Assembly (NCBI GenBank): GCA_039182965.1
Contig: JBCDBW010000005.1
Location: 1 to 64,000, forward strand
Direction: 5' to 3'
DNA from: JBCDBW01 sp039182965
GTDB taxonomy: Bacteria > Verrucomicrobiota > Verrucomicrobiia > Verrucomicrobiales > DEV007
Length of the DNA stretch: 64,000 nt
The position numbers and the translations under genes are program-made. Shown one piece after another: positions 17,138-26,099 of this stretch; positions within the stretch are counted from its first letter, which is position 1; every line of letters begins with the position of its first letter. The notes under the pieces are model-generated. The model was given only the letters and a program-made list of their open reading frames with translations. It had not been told where the DNA came from and made no database searches.

Positions 17138-18244
17138 TCACCGGAACGAATGGCGGCGCGGTGTGCGTTTGAGGGGGAGATCGACGCGTTTGCCGCCGCC
17201 GAGCGCTGATTGGTAGAGCGCGAGGATGACCTCAATGGCGCGGCGTCCTTCTTTGCCGTCGACGGCGGGGCTTTTGCCGGACCTGATGGCTTTGAGGGTG
17301 TCTTCGAAATTGCGTTGGTGCCATTCGAAAGCGATGGCGGAGGGATCGGCGGCGCCGGCGGCGGGGCCTTCGCTGGACGTCGTCATCATCGTGGCGCGCA
17401 CTTTTTTATCGGCTGGAGACTTCTTTTTGAATTCCCATTCACGGAACTTGTCGTCTTCGAGGAAGACCGTTCCTTCGGTGCCGCAGAGTTGGACTTCGGC
17501 GGGGTTGCCGTCGGGATGGTAGCAGGTGGTGGAACCCTGGACGGTGCCGACAGCGCCGTTCTTGAACTGAAGGATGGCGACTGCGATGTCTTCCACCTCG
17601 ATGCGTTTGTGGGCGACGCGGTCCGCGAATGCACAAACCGACTGAACATCGCCCGCGACGTGGATGAGGAGATCGATTGTATGGATGGACTGGTTCATGA
17701 TGGCGCCCCCGCCGTCGAGCTTCCAGGTGCCACGCCAGGCGCCGGAGTCGTAGTATGCTTGATCGCGGAACCATTTGATATCAGCGTCCGCGAGCGTGAG
17801 TTTTCCGAAGCGTCCGGCGTCGGCCGCTTTTTTGAGGGCGATGGTGGCGGGGTTGAAGCGGCGGGGGAAGATGCCGGAGAGGACGACTTTGTTTTTCCTG
17901 CAGGCGGCGACCATGGCATCGACGCGTTCGAGGGTCACCTCGAGCGGTTTTTCGCAAATCACGTGTTTTTTTGCGTTGGCGGCGGCGACGGCCGGTTCGA
18001 GGTGAGCGCCTGACGGCGTGCAGATCGTGACGATGTCGAGCCCGGGGTGGGCGAGGAAGGATTGGTAATCGGTGTAGGGGGCGGCGTTGTATTCTTCGGC
18101 GAGGGCTTGGGCGCGTTTTTTGTTACGCGAGAAGACGCATTCGAGTTTGGCGCCGCGCATGGCTTCGATTGCTTTGGCGTGGAAGGCGGAGATCATGCCG
18201 CAACCGACGATGCCGAAGCCGTAGGTGGATTTCTTTTTACTCAT
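17138..18244 (-). CDS. Gfo/Idh/MocA-family NAD(P)-dependent oxidoreductase
   Basis: This 368-residue protein has the N-terminal Rossmann fold (FGIVGCGMISAFHAKAI) and the family motif CEKPLEVT containing the catalytic Lys of EKP. The C-terminal alpha/beta domain includes GAWRGTWKLDGGGAIMNQSIHTIDLL, where the histidines around the G-G-G-x-x-x-x-Q-x-x-H motif shape the sugar pocket. It probably oxidises or reduces a sugar or inositol derivative. ATG 18244 was chosen because the upstream extension lacks family character. Such genes are numerous in PVC bacteria. Confidence 0.92.
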   Translation of the reverse strand: MSKKKSTYGFGIVGCGMISAFHAKAIEAMRGAKLECVFSRNKKRAQALAEEYNAAPYTDYQSFLAHPGLDIVTICTPSGAHLEPAVAAANAKKHVICEKPLEVTLERVDAMVAACRKNKVVLSGIFPRRFNPATIALKKAADAGRFGKLTLADADIKWFRDQAYYDSGAWRGTWKLDGGGAIMNQSIHTIDLLIHVAGDVQSVCAFADRVAHKRIEVEDIAVAILQFKNGAVGTVQGSTTCYHPDGNPAEVQLCGTEGTVFLEDDKFREWEFKKKSPADKKVRATMMTTSSEGPAAGAADPSAIAFEWHQRNFEDTLKAIRSGKSPAVDGKEGRRAIEVILALYQSALGGGKRVDLPLKRTPRRHSFR

Positions 18245-18535
18245 GGGAAGACTGTTGTAAACGGACAACGGTTCTGAGGCACGAAATTTCAGCCCGTGCG
18301 CGATCGATGGGTCGGTCTTAAGAAGGAACCATCTCTGACGCGGGCTTGCGCTTTTCGGGAAGGACAAGTTTTTTGTTTGTGTGGCTCAGTTGGAAGCGAT
18401 CGGGGAGGCGGATGGAGAGATGTATGAGCGGGGCCTTGGCGAAAGCGTACGAGGGGATCTCGCGTTTTAGGGGAGTGAATCTCTTCGGTTACTGCTTTTC
18501 GCAAAGAGGGAACGCATTTATTCTGTAGAGTGTGC

Positions 18536-21500
18536 ATGAGAGTGATTAAGGCTTTGATGTTGGTCGCCACCGGCGTGGTCCTGACGGTGGTGGGGGCAGC
18601 GGAGGATTCAGGAATAGGTATCGAGAGCGAAGGGGAGAGCGTCGGGCCGGCGGCGAATGAGAGAGTTGCGGAAATTATGCGGAAGCGGCCCGGGCGGGGG
18701 ACGCTGGCGGATGGCACTCCACCGATGCAGGCGGAGGAGGCGTTGGAGTCTTTCATGGTGCGGGACGGCTTTGAGATGGAATTAGTGGTCAGTGAGCCGG
18801 TGGTGACGCAACCCCTTCATTTGAGTTTTGATCGTCGAGGGCGGCTTTGGGTGGTGCAGTATCGGCAGTATCAATTTCCGGCGGGGTTAAAAGTGGTCCG
18901 GTATGATCAGCATTTGCGGGCGCAGTTTGACCGGGTGCCTCCGGCTCCGCCCAATCATTTTCCGGGCGCGGACAAAGTGACCGTGTTGGAAGACACCAAC
19001 GGGGACGGGAATTTTGATTCTCACAAAGATGTCCTTACAGGATTGAACATTGTCACCTCTGTGGCGACGGGACGGGGAGGAATATGGGTATTGAACCCTC
19101 CCTATCTATTGTTTTATCCGGACCGAGACGGGGATGATGTGCCGGACGGTGATCCGGAAGTGTGTTTATCCGGTTTTGGGTTGGAGGACACTCATGCGGT
19201 GGCGAACAGTCTGATGTGGGGACCGGATGGCTGGTTGTATGGGGCAAACGGGAGCACGACCACGGGAAGTGTTAGCAGTTCCGTTACGCGAGGCGTCGCA
19301 TGGGAGGGGCAGAACGTGTGGCGATATCATCCGGAGTCAAAAGAGTTTGAGATATTTGCCGAGGGTGGTGGGAACACCTTTAGTCTGGAGATCGATGCCA
19401 AGGGTCGGATTTTCAGCGGCACGAACAACGGAGGGACGCGCGGCATGTACTATGATCAGGGCGGCTATGGCAAAAAGAACTGGGGCAAGCATGGACCGCT
19501 AACGAATCCCTATGCATTTGGCTGGCATGAGCACATGGAGCATGAGGGAGATGGACGTCGGTTTGCACAGGCGTTCAGCCTCTATGAGGCGAATGTTCTT
19601 CCCGAGTCGCTTCACGGAAAAATAATTGCGCCGAACGCGTTGCACAACCTTGTTTGGGTGAGTGCTCTGGAGCAGGACGGCTCTGGATATCAGACCGTGG
19701 ACGAGGCAAATTTGCTAGAGAGTCCGGATCGCTGGTTTCGTCCAGTTAGCGCAAAACTGGGGCCTGACGGGGCTATCTATCTGGCTGACTGGTATGATAC
19801 GCGTCTGAGTCATGTTTCGCCTGTGGACGACTGGGACAAAACGAGAGGGCGGGTTTACCGGGTGCGTCCTGCTGAGGGTAAGCTTGATCCGCTTCAGGAT
19901 TTGACTGCGATGGACAGTGCGCGTTTGATTGGTTTGTTGGGGCATGCGAACCGCGAAGTGCGGCGGATGGCCGTTTTGGAATTGGGGGAGCGTGGGGATG
20001 CCGGTGTATTAGGGCGTTTGGAAGAGATTGCGCGGAGCGAAGAAGACGGTCAGCGTGCTTTGGAAGGATTATGGGCTTTGAATTTGCTGGAGGGCCTGAC
20101 CGATGAACTTGCCGCTGACCTGCTAGATCATCGCGACGAGCACGTGCGGCGTTGGGTGGTGCGATTGATCGGGGATCGACGGTATGCCGGTGAGGTGCTT
20201 CAGGGGAAGCTTGCGATGATGGCAGAGAAAGAGGAGGCGATCCAAGTGCGCTCGCAGCTGGCGTCGTCTGCGAAGCGATTTCCCCCCGACGAGGCGATGC
20301 CAATTGTGAGGGGATTGATTGGGCGGGAAGAGGATGCAGTGGATGCTCGTATGCCGCTTTTGGTATGGTGGACGATTGAGGTGATGATGGAATCGGACGG
20401 GGGGCGGGTTATGGAACTGTTTGAGGAAGGGAATGACGCCTGGGGATTTAAGATGGTGCGGGAGCATCTGCTAGGGCGGGTGATGCAACGTTTTGCTATG
20501 GCGGTTGGGGGCGAAAAGCTTGATGCCTGTGCCGACTTGATACGATGCGCCCCGGACGCTGATGCGAGACGGCGCCTGATACGGGGCCTTGAGGAAGCTT
20601 TTCAGGGGCGGTCGATGCCACGGTTACCGGAGGCATTGGCGGTTGCGTTGGAAGAGCATCGAAAGGAGGTTGGGCAATCGGGAGTGATCCTTGGGCTTCG
20701 CCAGGGCAGCGCCGGAGCGATGCGGCATGCCAAAGAGCTATTACGGGATGACGACGCGGATTTATCTGAACGGGTCGCGGTGGCGAGGGTATTGGGAGAA
20801 GTGAAGCGGCCTGAAATGGTGGGTGTCTTGTTGGAAGTTCTGAAGCGACCGGGGCAGTATGCCTTGAAGCGGGTGGTCCTTCAGTCGCTTTCTGCTTATG
20901 ACGACCCGGCGATAGCGCGGAGTATTTTGGTGGCCTATCACAGGCAGCTGCCGCGTGAGCACGAAGTGCGCGCGACGGCGGACCGGGTTTTGGCGAGCCG
21001 ATTAGACTGGGCGAAGGCGTATCTAGGCGAAGTTGACGCGTGGAAGATACGCGCGGATGAGGTGCCGCCGGACGTGGTGCAGCGATTGAGAGCCCACGAA
21101 GACGACGGAATAGACGCCATGGTGGCAAAGCATTGGCCTCTCCCGGGAGTTGCGACCACGGCAGAACAGGTCGCGGAGATGAATCGTGTGCGCCTTGCGG
21201 TGGAAGAGGGAGGCGGGGATGCGAAGCTGGGGAACGTCATTTTCTCGCAGCGGTGCGCGGTGTGTCATCGCCTCTTTGATCGCGGGGGCGACGTGGGTCC
21301 GGACTTGACGGGATATGAGCGAGGCCACTTCGAATTTTGGTTGAATGGCACGATTGCGCCGAGTCTAGAGATTCGCGAGGGTTATCAAAACTACGTGGCG
21401 CGCTTGGAGGATGGGCGAGTGGTGACGGGTGTTATCCGGGCGCAGAACGGGCAGACGGTGACGCTGAAGGATATTGCGAACGAAACGACGATACTGGACC

Positions 21501-21646
21501 GAGGGGAGGTGCTTGCGCTGGAAGCCTCCCCCATTTCGTTGATGCCGGAAGAATTGTTGTCGGGGCTATCCGACGATGAGCTACGGGATCTGTTTGCCTA
21601 CCTTATGCGGGATGTGGAGGATGGCGGCTCGCGGCGTGATGAGTGA
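18536..21646 (+). CDS. PVC-type secreted propeller - HEAT - cytochrome c protein
   Basis: This 1036-residue exported protein has a signal peptide (1-22) and an N-terminal beta-propeller region to about residue 450 with dehydrogenase-like phrases (TVLEDTNGDGNFD, ANSLMWGPDGWLYGANGS, LGPDGAIYLADWYD). A long alpha-helical HEAT-repeat part follows (about 455-880). The end is the PVC haem-binding domain with a single CAVCH c-type haem site at residues 907-911, followed by DVGPDLTGYERG. These proteins are abundant in Planctomycetota and Verrucomicrobiota and are thought to be periplasmic electron-transfer or sugar-oxidising proteins, but no member has an assigned substrate here. ATG 18536 was chosen over GTG 18530. 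Confidence 0.88.
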   Translation: MRVIKALMLVATGVVLTVVGAAEDSGIGIESEGESVGPAANERVAEIMRKRPGRGTLADGTPPMQAEEALESFMVRDGFEMELVVSEPVVTQPLHLSFDRRGRLWVVQYRQYQFPAGLKVVRYDQHLRAQFDRVPPAPPNHFPGADKVTVLEDTNGDGNFDSHKDVLTGLNIVTSVATGRGGIWVLNPPYLLFYPDRDGDDVPDGDPEVCLSGFGLEDTHAVANSLMWGPDGWLYGANGSTTTGSVSSSVTRGVAWEGQNVWRYHPESKEFEIFAEGGGNTFSLEIDAKGRIFSGTNNGGTRGMYYDQGGYGKKNWGKHGPLTNPYAFGWHEHMEHEGDGRRFAQAFSLYEANVLPESLHGKIIAPNALHNLVWVSALEQDGSGYQTVDEANLLESPDRWFRPVSAKLGPDGAIYLADWYDTRLSHVSPVDDWDKTRGRVYRVRPAEGKLDPLQDLTAMDSARLIGLLGHANREVRRMAVLELGERGDAGVLGRLEEIARSEEDGQRALEGLWALNLLEGLTDELAADLLDHRDEHVRRWVVRLIGDRRYAGEVLQGKLAMMAEKEEAIQVRSQLASSAKRFPPDEAMPIVRGLIGREEDAVDARMPLLVWWTIEVMMESDGGRVMELFEEGNDAWGFKMVREHLLGRVMQRFAMAVGGEKLDACADLIRCAPDADARRRLIRGLEEAFQGRSMPRLPEALAVALEEHRKEVGQSGVILGLRQGSAGAMRHAKELLRDDDADLSERVAVARVLGEVKRPEMVGVLLEVLKRPGQYALKRVVLQSLSAYDDPAIARSILVAYHRQLPREHEVRATADRVLASRLDWAKAYLGEVDAWKIRADEVPPDVVQRLRAHEDDGIDAMVAKHWPLPGVATTAEQVAEMNRVRLAVEEGGGDAKLGNVIFSQRCAVCHRLFDRGGDVGPDLTGYERGHFEFWLNGTIAPSLEIREGYQNYVARLEDGRVVTGVIRAQNGQTVTLKDIANETTILDRGEVLALEASPISLMPEELLSGLSDDELRDLFAYLMRDVEDGGSRRDE

Positions 21647-21759
21647 GAAGGGTCGATTTGGGCACGCGGGTCTTTTGCCCCGGGGTGGTAATCTTGTGTG
21701 CGGGAGAAACGCGAGGGAAAGCGCTGCCTAAGTGAGCTGGGATAAATGATTCAGGTGGG

Positions 21760-22485
21760 ATGGACGGGGTTTTAATCGGGATCGTTTTGTTATTGTCGGT
21801 GGCGGCGTTCGTGCAGTCTTTGTCGGGGTTTGGGATGGCATTGGTGGCGATCGCGGCGTTGCCGATGGTGATGGCTGTGCGGGAGGCTATTGCATTGATC
21901 ACGGTGTTCAACTTGTTTGTTGCGACCATGACGCTTTCGATGAACTGGCGCGGCTTTCGGCTGCGTGGTGCAGGTGGCGTCATTCTTTCTTTCATTATCG
22001 GGATACCGTTGGGGTACTATTTCCTCCAAGGCTTGGACGAGCGGGTAGTGATACGACTGCTGGGTGGGGCGTTGGTTGCGTTGGCACTGTTTGAGATTCT
22101 GATGTTGCGGCGAGGGCACTTTGTTTTGCCGCAGTGGATGGGCGGGGCATGCGGTCTCGCTGGGGGATTATTGGGAGGCGCCTTCAATACCGGAGGGCCG
22201 CCGATCGTGGCGTATGTTTATTCGCAGGACTGGAGCAAGGCGCAGATTGTGGCGACTTTGCAGATTGCCTTTTTGGGCGGGGGACTGTTGAGGACGAGCT
22301 TGATGGGACTTGAGGGAGAGCATTCGGTCAGGATTTGGATGATTGTGGCATGGGCCTTGGTTCCAACGATGTTTTCAGTTTGGTTGGGACACCGCCTGCT
22401 GGGGCGGGTATCGCTGCGCTGGCTTCGGTTTGGAGTGTTTGCCTTTTTGCTGTCGATGGGTTTGAAGTATCTTCTATGGCCCTAA
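21760..22485 (+). CDS. TSUP (TauE/SafE) family membrane permease
   Basis: This 241-residue integral membrane protein has about seven or eight hydrophobic helices. It carries family features such as the early FVQSLSGFGMALVA (helix 1 loop) and the internal repeat GLAGGLLGGAFNTGGPPIVAYVY, matching the G-x-G-x-P signature of TauE/SafE exporters. Members export sulfite, sulfoacetate or related organosulfur anions. Two sulfatase genes in the window make a link to sulfur compounds possible, but neither is adjacent, so this is weak. Confidence 0.85.
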   Translation: MDGVLIGIVLLLSVAAFVQSLSGFGMALVAIAALPMVMAVREAIALITVFNLFVATMTLSMNWRGFRLRGAGGVILSFIIGIPLGYYFLQGLDERVVIRLLGGALVALALFEILMLRRGHFVLPQWMGGACGLAGGLLGGAFNTGGPPIVAYVYSQDWSKAQIVATLQIAFLGGGLLRTSLMGLEGEHSVRIWMIVAWALVPTMFSVWLGHRLLGRVSLRWLRFGVFAFLLSMGLKYLLWP

Positions 22486-22560
22486 TGCAAGGGTTCTTTT
22501 TGGGGATTCATTGGACTTGTGAATGAGGGTCTTGGGAACTAGGGTGGCCATTTATTTTTG

Positions 22561-23688
22561 ATGCAGATCTTTGTTCCAAGGGAAAGTGACGAGCAAGAGC
22601 GGCGGGCCGCGTTGGTGCCGGCGAGTGTGAAACGGCTGAAGGATTTGGGCTGCAAGATTGTGGTGGAAGAGGGAGTGGGCAGGCGCGCGGACTACGCGGA
22701 CGCGGAGTATGAAGAAGCGGGGGCAACGATTTCGACGGATCGGGATGCCTCCTTGCGGGGAGCGGATGTGGTCATGCGAGTGGATGCATCGGCGGCGGAA
22801 GAGATCGGGAAGATGAAGGAGGGGGCGTTGCACATCAGTTTTTTGAATGTTTTTGAGCGGGAAGATTTGTTGTCCGCATTTGCGACCGGGAAGGTGAATG
22901 CGGTGAGTCTCGAAATGATGCCGCGATCAACGTTGGCGCAGAAGATGGATGCTTTAAGCAGCCAAGCGAACCTTTCGGGCTATGCGGCAGTGGTGGTTGC
23001 GGCGGAGCGGATGAACAAGATTCTGCCCATGATGATGACGCCGGCAGGGACGATCTCTCCGGCGAGTTATTTTGTCGTGGGGATTGGGGTGGCGGGGTTG
23101 CAGGCGATTGCGACCGCGAAGCGATTGGGGGCGCGAGTGACGGCGTTTGACGTGCGACCGGAAGCTTTGGAGCAGGCGGAGTCGCTGGGGGCGAAGGCTT
23201 TGCGGATTGATTTGGGGGAGACCGGTGGGACGGATCAAGGATATGCCAAGGAATTGACGGCGGAGCAGCTCGAGACGCAGCGGCAGGAGCAGGGGAAGGT
23301 TTGTGCGCAGTCGGATGTGGTGATTACGACGGCGAAATTGTTTGGGAGGAAGTCGCCCATTTTGATCAAGGAAGATGTCGTGAAAGGGATGAAGGCGGGG
23401 AGCATCATCGTTGATTTGGCAGCGGAATCGGGCGGGAACGTCGAGGGGACGGTTTTGGATGAGGAAGTTGTGACGGAGAACGGGGTTCGGATTGTGGGGA
23501 TTGGGCGGCTGGAGGGATTGGTTTCAGCGGATGCGAGCGCTATGTATTCGGCGAATTTACACAACTTTGTGGATCATTTTTGGGACAAGGAAACGAAGGG
23601 TCTAAAGCTGGGAGACGAGGATGAGATACTAAAGGGATGTCTGGTCGTCCGGGACGGGGAGATCAACGAGTCATGGAAGAAGCGCTAG
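22561..23688 (+). CDS. pntA: NAD(P) transhydrogenase, alpha-1 subunit (PntAA)
   Basis: This 375-residue soluble NAD(H)-binding domain I belongs to the proton-translocating transhydrogenase, which transfers hydride from NADH to NADP+ driven by the proton gradient. It carries the alanine dehydrogenase/PntA signatures: PRESDEQERRAALVP at the start, the dinucleotide-binding GIGVAGLQAIATAKRLGA, and IVDLAAESGGNVEGT. ATG 22561 was preferred to the adjacent TTG. The gene is the first of three tightly spaced pnt genes; a split alpha subunit (domains I and II on separate chains) is common in bacteria. Confidence 0.95.
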   Translation: MQIFVPRESDEQERRAALVPASVKRLKDLGCKIVVEEGVGRRADYADAEYEEAGATISTDRDASLRGADVVMRVDASAAEEIGKMKEGALHISFLNVFEREDLLSAFATGKVNAVSLEMMPRSTLAQKMDALSSQANLSGYAAVVVAAERMNKILPMMMTPAGTISPASYFVVGIGVAGLQAIATAKRLGARVTAFDVRPEALEQAESLGAKALRIDLGETGGTDQGYAKELTAEQLETQRQEQGKVCAQSDVVITTAKLFGRKSPILIKEDVVKGMKAGSIIVDLAAESGGNVEGTVLDEEVVTENGVRIVGIGRLEGLVSADASAMYSANLHNFVDHFWDKETKGLKLGDEDEILKGCLVVRDGEINESWKKR

Positions 23689-23704
23689 GAGGAGGAGTGA
23701 ACTG

Positions 23705-23995
23705 ATGGAACTGGTATTGCTGTTATTTATTTTCGTATTGGCGGCATTTTTGGGGTTTGAGCTGATTGCGAAGGTGCCATCGCAGTTGCATACCCCCTTG
23801 ATGTCGGGAGCGAATGCGATATCCGGCATAACGATTGTGGGCGCTCTACTGGCGGGCGGTGGTGACGGCGGCGGTATGGGTGCGGTGTTAGGGATCGCGG
23901 CGGTTTTATTTGCTTCGATCAATGTTGTGGGGGGATACCTCGTGACGGACCGGATGTTGGGGATGTTCCACAGTAAGAAGAAGGAGAACAAGTAG
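23705..23995 (+). CDS. NAD(P) transhydrogenase, alpha-2 subunit (PntAB, membrane)
   Basis: This 96-residue subunit carries the alpha-chain part of membrane domain II. Three membrane helices are visible (about 2-20, 35-55 and 60-80). The loop SQLHTPLMSGANAISGITIVGA is the strongly conserved signature of this subunit. It lies 16 bp after pntAA and 18 bp before pntB, so all three are almost certainly cotranscribed. It is assigned to the inner membrane with PntB. Confidence 0.95.
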   Translation: MELVLLLFIFVLAAFLGFELIAKVPSQLHTPLMSGANAISGITIVGALLAGGGDGGGMGAVLGIAAVLFASINVVGGYLVTDRMLGMFHSKKKENK

Positions 23996-24013
23996 CGGGA
24001 CCGGGTTCGGGAC

Positions 24014-25417
24014 ATGGAATCAATTATTCAGATCAGCTACATCGCGGCCTCGATTCTGTTCATATATGGAATCAAGATGTTGGGGTCTGCGGAGACGGCG
24101 CGGAAGGGGAACATGCTTTCGTCGCTGGGGATGTTGTTGGCTGTGGTCGTCACATTATTGGCGGAAGAGATTGTTCATTATCAGTGGATTATCGCCGCGA
24201 TGATCGTGGGTGGGGCGATCGGAGCGCTGGCGGCTCGACTGGTTCAGATGACGGGGATGCCGGAGATGGTGGCCTTGTTCAATGGTTTTGGGGGATTGGC
24301 GAGTTTGTTAGTGGGATGGGCGGAGCATTCGCGCAACTCGACGGCGGGTTGGGAGGCAGTGTTTGTGGAGGCCCCTGGCCTTGCGAGTTTCACAGCGGGA
24401 GCAATTGCGGCGGCCATCTTGATTGGCGGGGTGACCTTTACGGGGAGTCTGGTGGCCTATTTGAAGCTGAGTGGAAGGATGGGCGGAAGTCCGACACTGT
24501 TTTCTGGGCAGAAAGCGATCAATGGATTGGTGTTAGCAGGGATATTGGCTTTGGCGGTGCTGATGATGTTCAATCCGGGGCACGTCGGTCTCGTATATGG
24601 CATCATCGTTTTGTCTCTCGTACTCGGGGTTTTGGGAGTGATTCCGATCGGTGGCGGGGACATGCCGGTGGTGATTTCGTTTTTGAACAGTTGCTCTGGA
24701 TTGGCGGCGGCGGCGGCGGGTTTTGTGATTTTGAACAATGTTTTGATTGTGGCGGGGTGCTTGGTAGGGGCGAGCGGCCTGATTTTGACCGTGATCATGT
24801 GCAAAGCGATGAATCGTGATCTCGCGAATGTATTCTTCGGTGGATTTGGTGCGGCTGGGGGCGGCGGCGGGGGAACCGCGGTGGAAGGAGAGATGAAGGC
24901 AGCGTCTGTAGAAGATGCGTATTATGTGCTGGAAGCGGCTCAGAATGTGGTGTTTGTGCCGGGATATGGGATGGCGGTTGCTCAAGCGCAGCACGTGGTG
25001 AAGGAATTGGGAGATATTTTGCAGAACAACGGAGCGGAGGTCATGTATGCGATTCATCCAGTTGCGGGTCGGATGCCGGGTCACATGAATGTCCTGCTGG
25101 CGGAGGCCGATGTGCCGTATGAGCAATTGAAAGAGATGGATGATGTGAATCCGATTATTGCGAATGTGGATGTGGCGATCGTGATTGGGGCGAATGACGT
25201 GGTGAATCCGGCGGCTGGTGAGGATCCGGCGAGTCCGATTTACGGGATGCCGATCATCAACGTGCATGAAGCGCGCACGGTGTTTGCGTTGAAGCGGGGT
25301 CAGGGGAAGGGATTTTCGGGATTGGAGAACCGGTTATTTTTCCGGGACAACTGCCGGATGGTCTATGGGGATGCCAAGGAGACGATCAGTGGAATGGTGA
25401 CTCAGTTTAAGGACTAG
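24014..25417 (+). CDS. pntB: NAD(P) transhydrogenase, beta subunit (PntB)
   Basis: This 467-residue subunit has about nine membrane helices in the first 285 residues (domain II, the proton channel). The NADP(H)-binding domain III follows (about residues 295-467) with VPGYGMAVAQAQHVVKEL, AIHPVAGRMPGHMNVLLAEA, and GANDVVNPAA near the C-terminus. A Gly/Ala-rich linker joins the two. It completes the pnt operon; the enzyme supplies NADPH for biosynthesis and redox defence. Confidence 0.96.
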   Translation: MESIIQISYIAASILFIYGIKMLGSAETARKGNMLSSLGMLLAVVVTLLAEEIVHYQWIIAAMIVGGAIGALAARLVQMTGMPEMVALFNGFGGLASLLVGWAEHSRNSTAGWEAVFVEAPGLASFTAGAIAAAILIGGVTFTGSLVAYLKLSGRMGGSPTLFSGQKAINGLVLAGILALAVLMMFNPGHVGLVYGIIVLSLVLGVLGVIPIGGGDMPVVISFLNSCSGLAAAAAGFVILNNVLIVAGCLVGASGLILTVIMCKAMNRDLANVFFGGFGAAGGGGGGTAVEGEMKAASVEDAYYVLEAAQNVVFVPGYGMAVAQAQHVVKELGDILQNNGAEVMYAIHPVAGRMPGHMNVLLAEADVPYEQLKEMDDVNPIIANVDVAIVIGANDVVNPAAGEDPASPIYGMPIINVHEARTVFALKRGQGKGFSGLENRLFFRDNCRMVYGDAKETISGMVTQFKD

Positions 25418-25451
25418 AGGCCTGCGCTGAGTGGTGAGGCTTATTGGTTTC

Positions 25452-26096
25452 TTAGAGTAGGCCTCGCTTGAGTGCTTTTGCGACGGCCCCGGACAGATTG
25501 TGGACTTGTAGTTTTCTATAGATGTTGCGCACGTGCATATCGACGGTGTGATAGCTGATATCGAGGTGGTCGGCGATTTCCTTTTTGATGAAGCCATCGC
25601 TTAGGAGGCGCAGGACTTCGGACTCACGGGACGTGAGGTCCGTCTCGGACTGGCTTGGCGGCGAGGAATTGAACGTTGTCAGGACCATTTTGGCGATCTG
25701 GGCATTCAGGGGGGCGCCGCCGTTCATGACCTCCCTGATACCTTTGATAATGTCTTCGGTGGGCGAGGTTTTGAGGAGATACCCGGAAGCTCCCTCGCTA
25801 ATGGCTTGGAACACCTTTGGTTTGTCGTCGAACTGCGTGAGCACGAGGATGTGAGTATGGGGGAGTGTCGTGCGAATTTCGGTGATGGCCTCGAGCCCAC
25901 TTTTGCCGGGTAGGCCCAGATCGAGGAGGATGACATCTGGCGTGTTCTTGGATTGGAGGGCGGGTTGAGCGGCTTCGTATGACTGACAGTCGTCGAGGCA
26001 TTCGATCTCATCGACGGATTCAAGGGCATAGCGGAGTGCGGTCCGGTAGGTGGAATTGTCCTCGATAATGAGTAGTTTCGTATGTTGGCGCGGCAT
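25452..26096 (-). CDS. NarL/LuxR-type response regulator
   Basis: This 214-residue regulator has a receiver domain with phospho-acceptor Asp59 in VILLDLGLPGKSG and conserved acidic residues near IIEDN. Its C-terminal LuxR helix-turn-helix (about 145-205) reads LTSRESEVLRLLSDGFIKKEIADHL then VDMHVRNIYRKL. It pairs with the histidine kinase encoded 3 bp upstream, and the two form one leftward operon. The targets are unknown; the divergent PSCyt1/DUF1501 genes across the promoter region are the first candidates. Confidence 0.93.
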   Translation of the reverse strand: MPRQHTKLLIIEDNSTYRTALRYALESVDEIECLDDCQSYEAAQPALQSKNTPDVILLDLGLPGKSGLEAITEIRTTLPHTHILVLTQFDDKPKVFQAISEGASGYLLKTSPTEDIIKGIREVMNGGAPLNAQIAKMVLTTFNSSPPSQSETDLTSRESEVLRLLSDGFIKKEIADHLDISYHTVDMHVRNIYRKLQVHNLSGAVAKALKRGLL

Positions 26097-26099
26097 TGG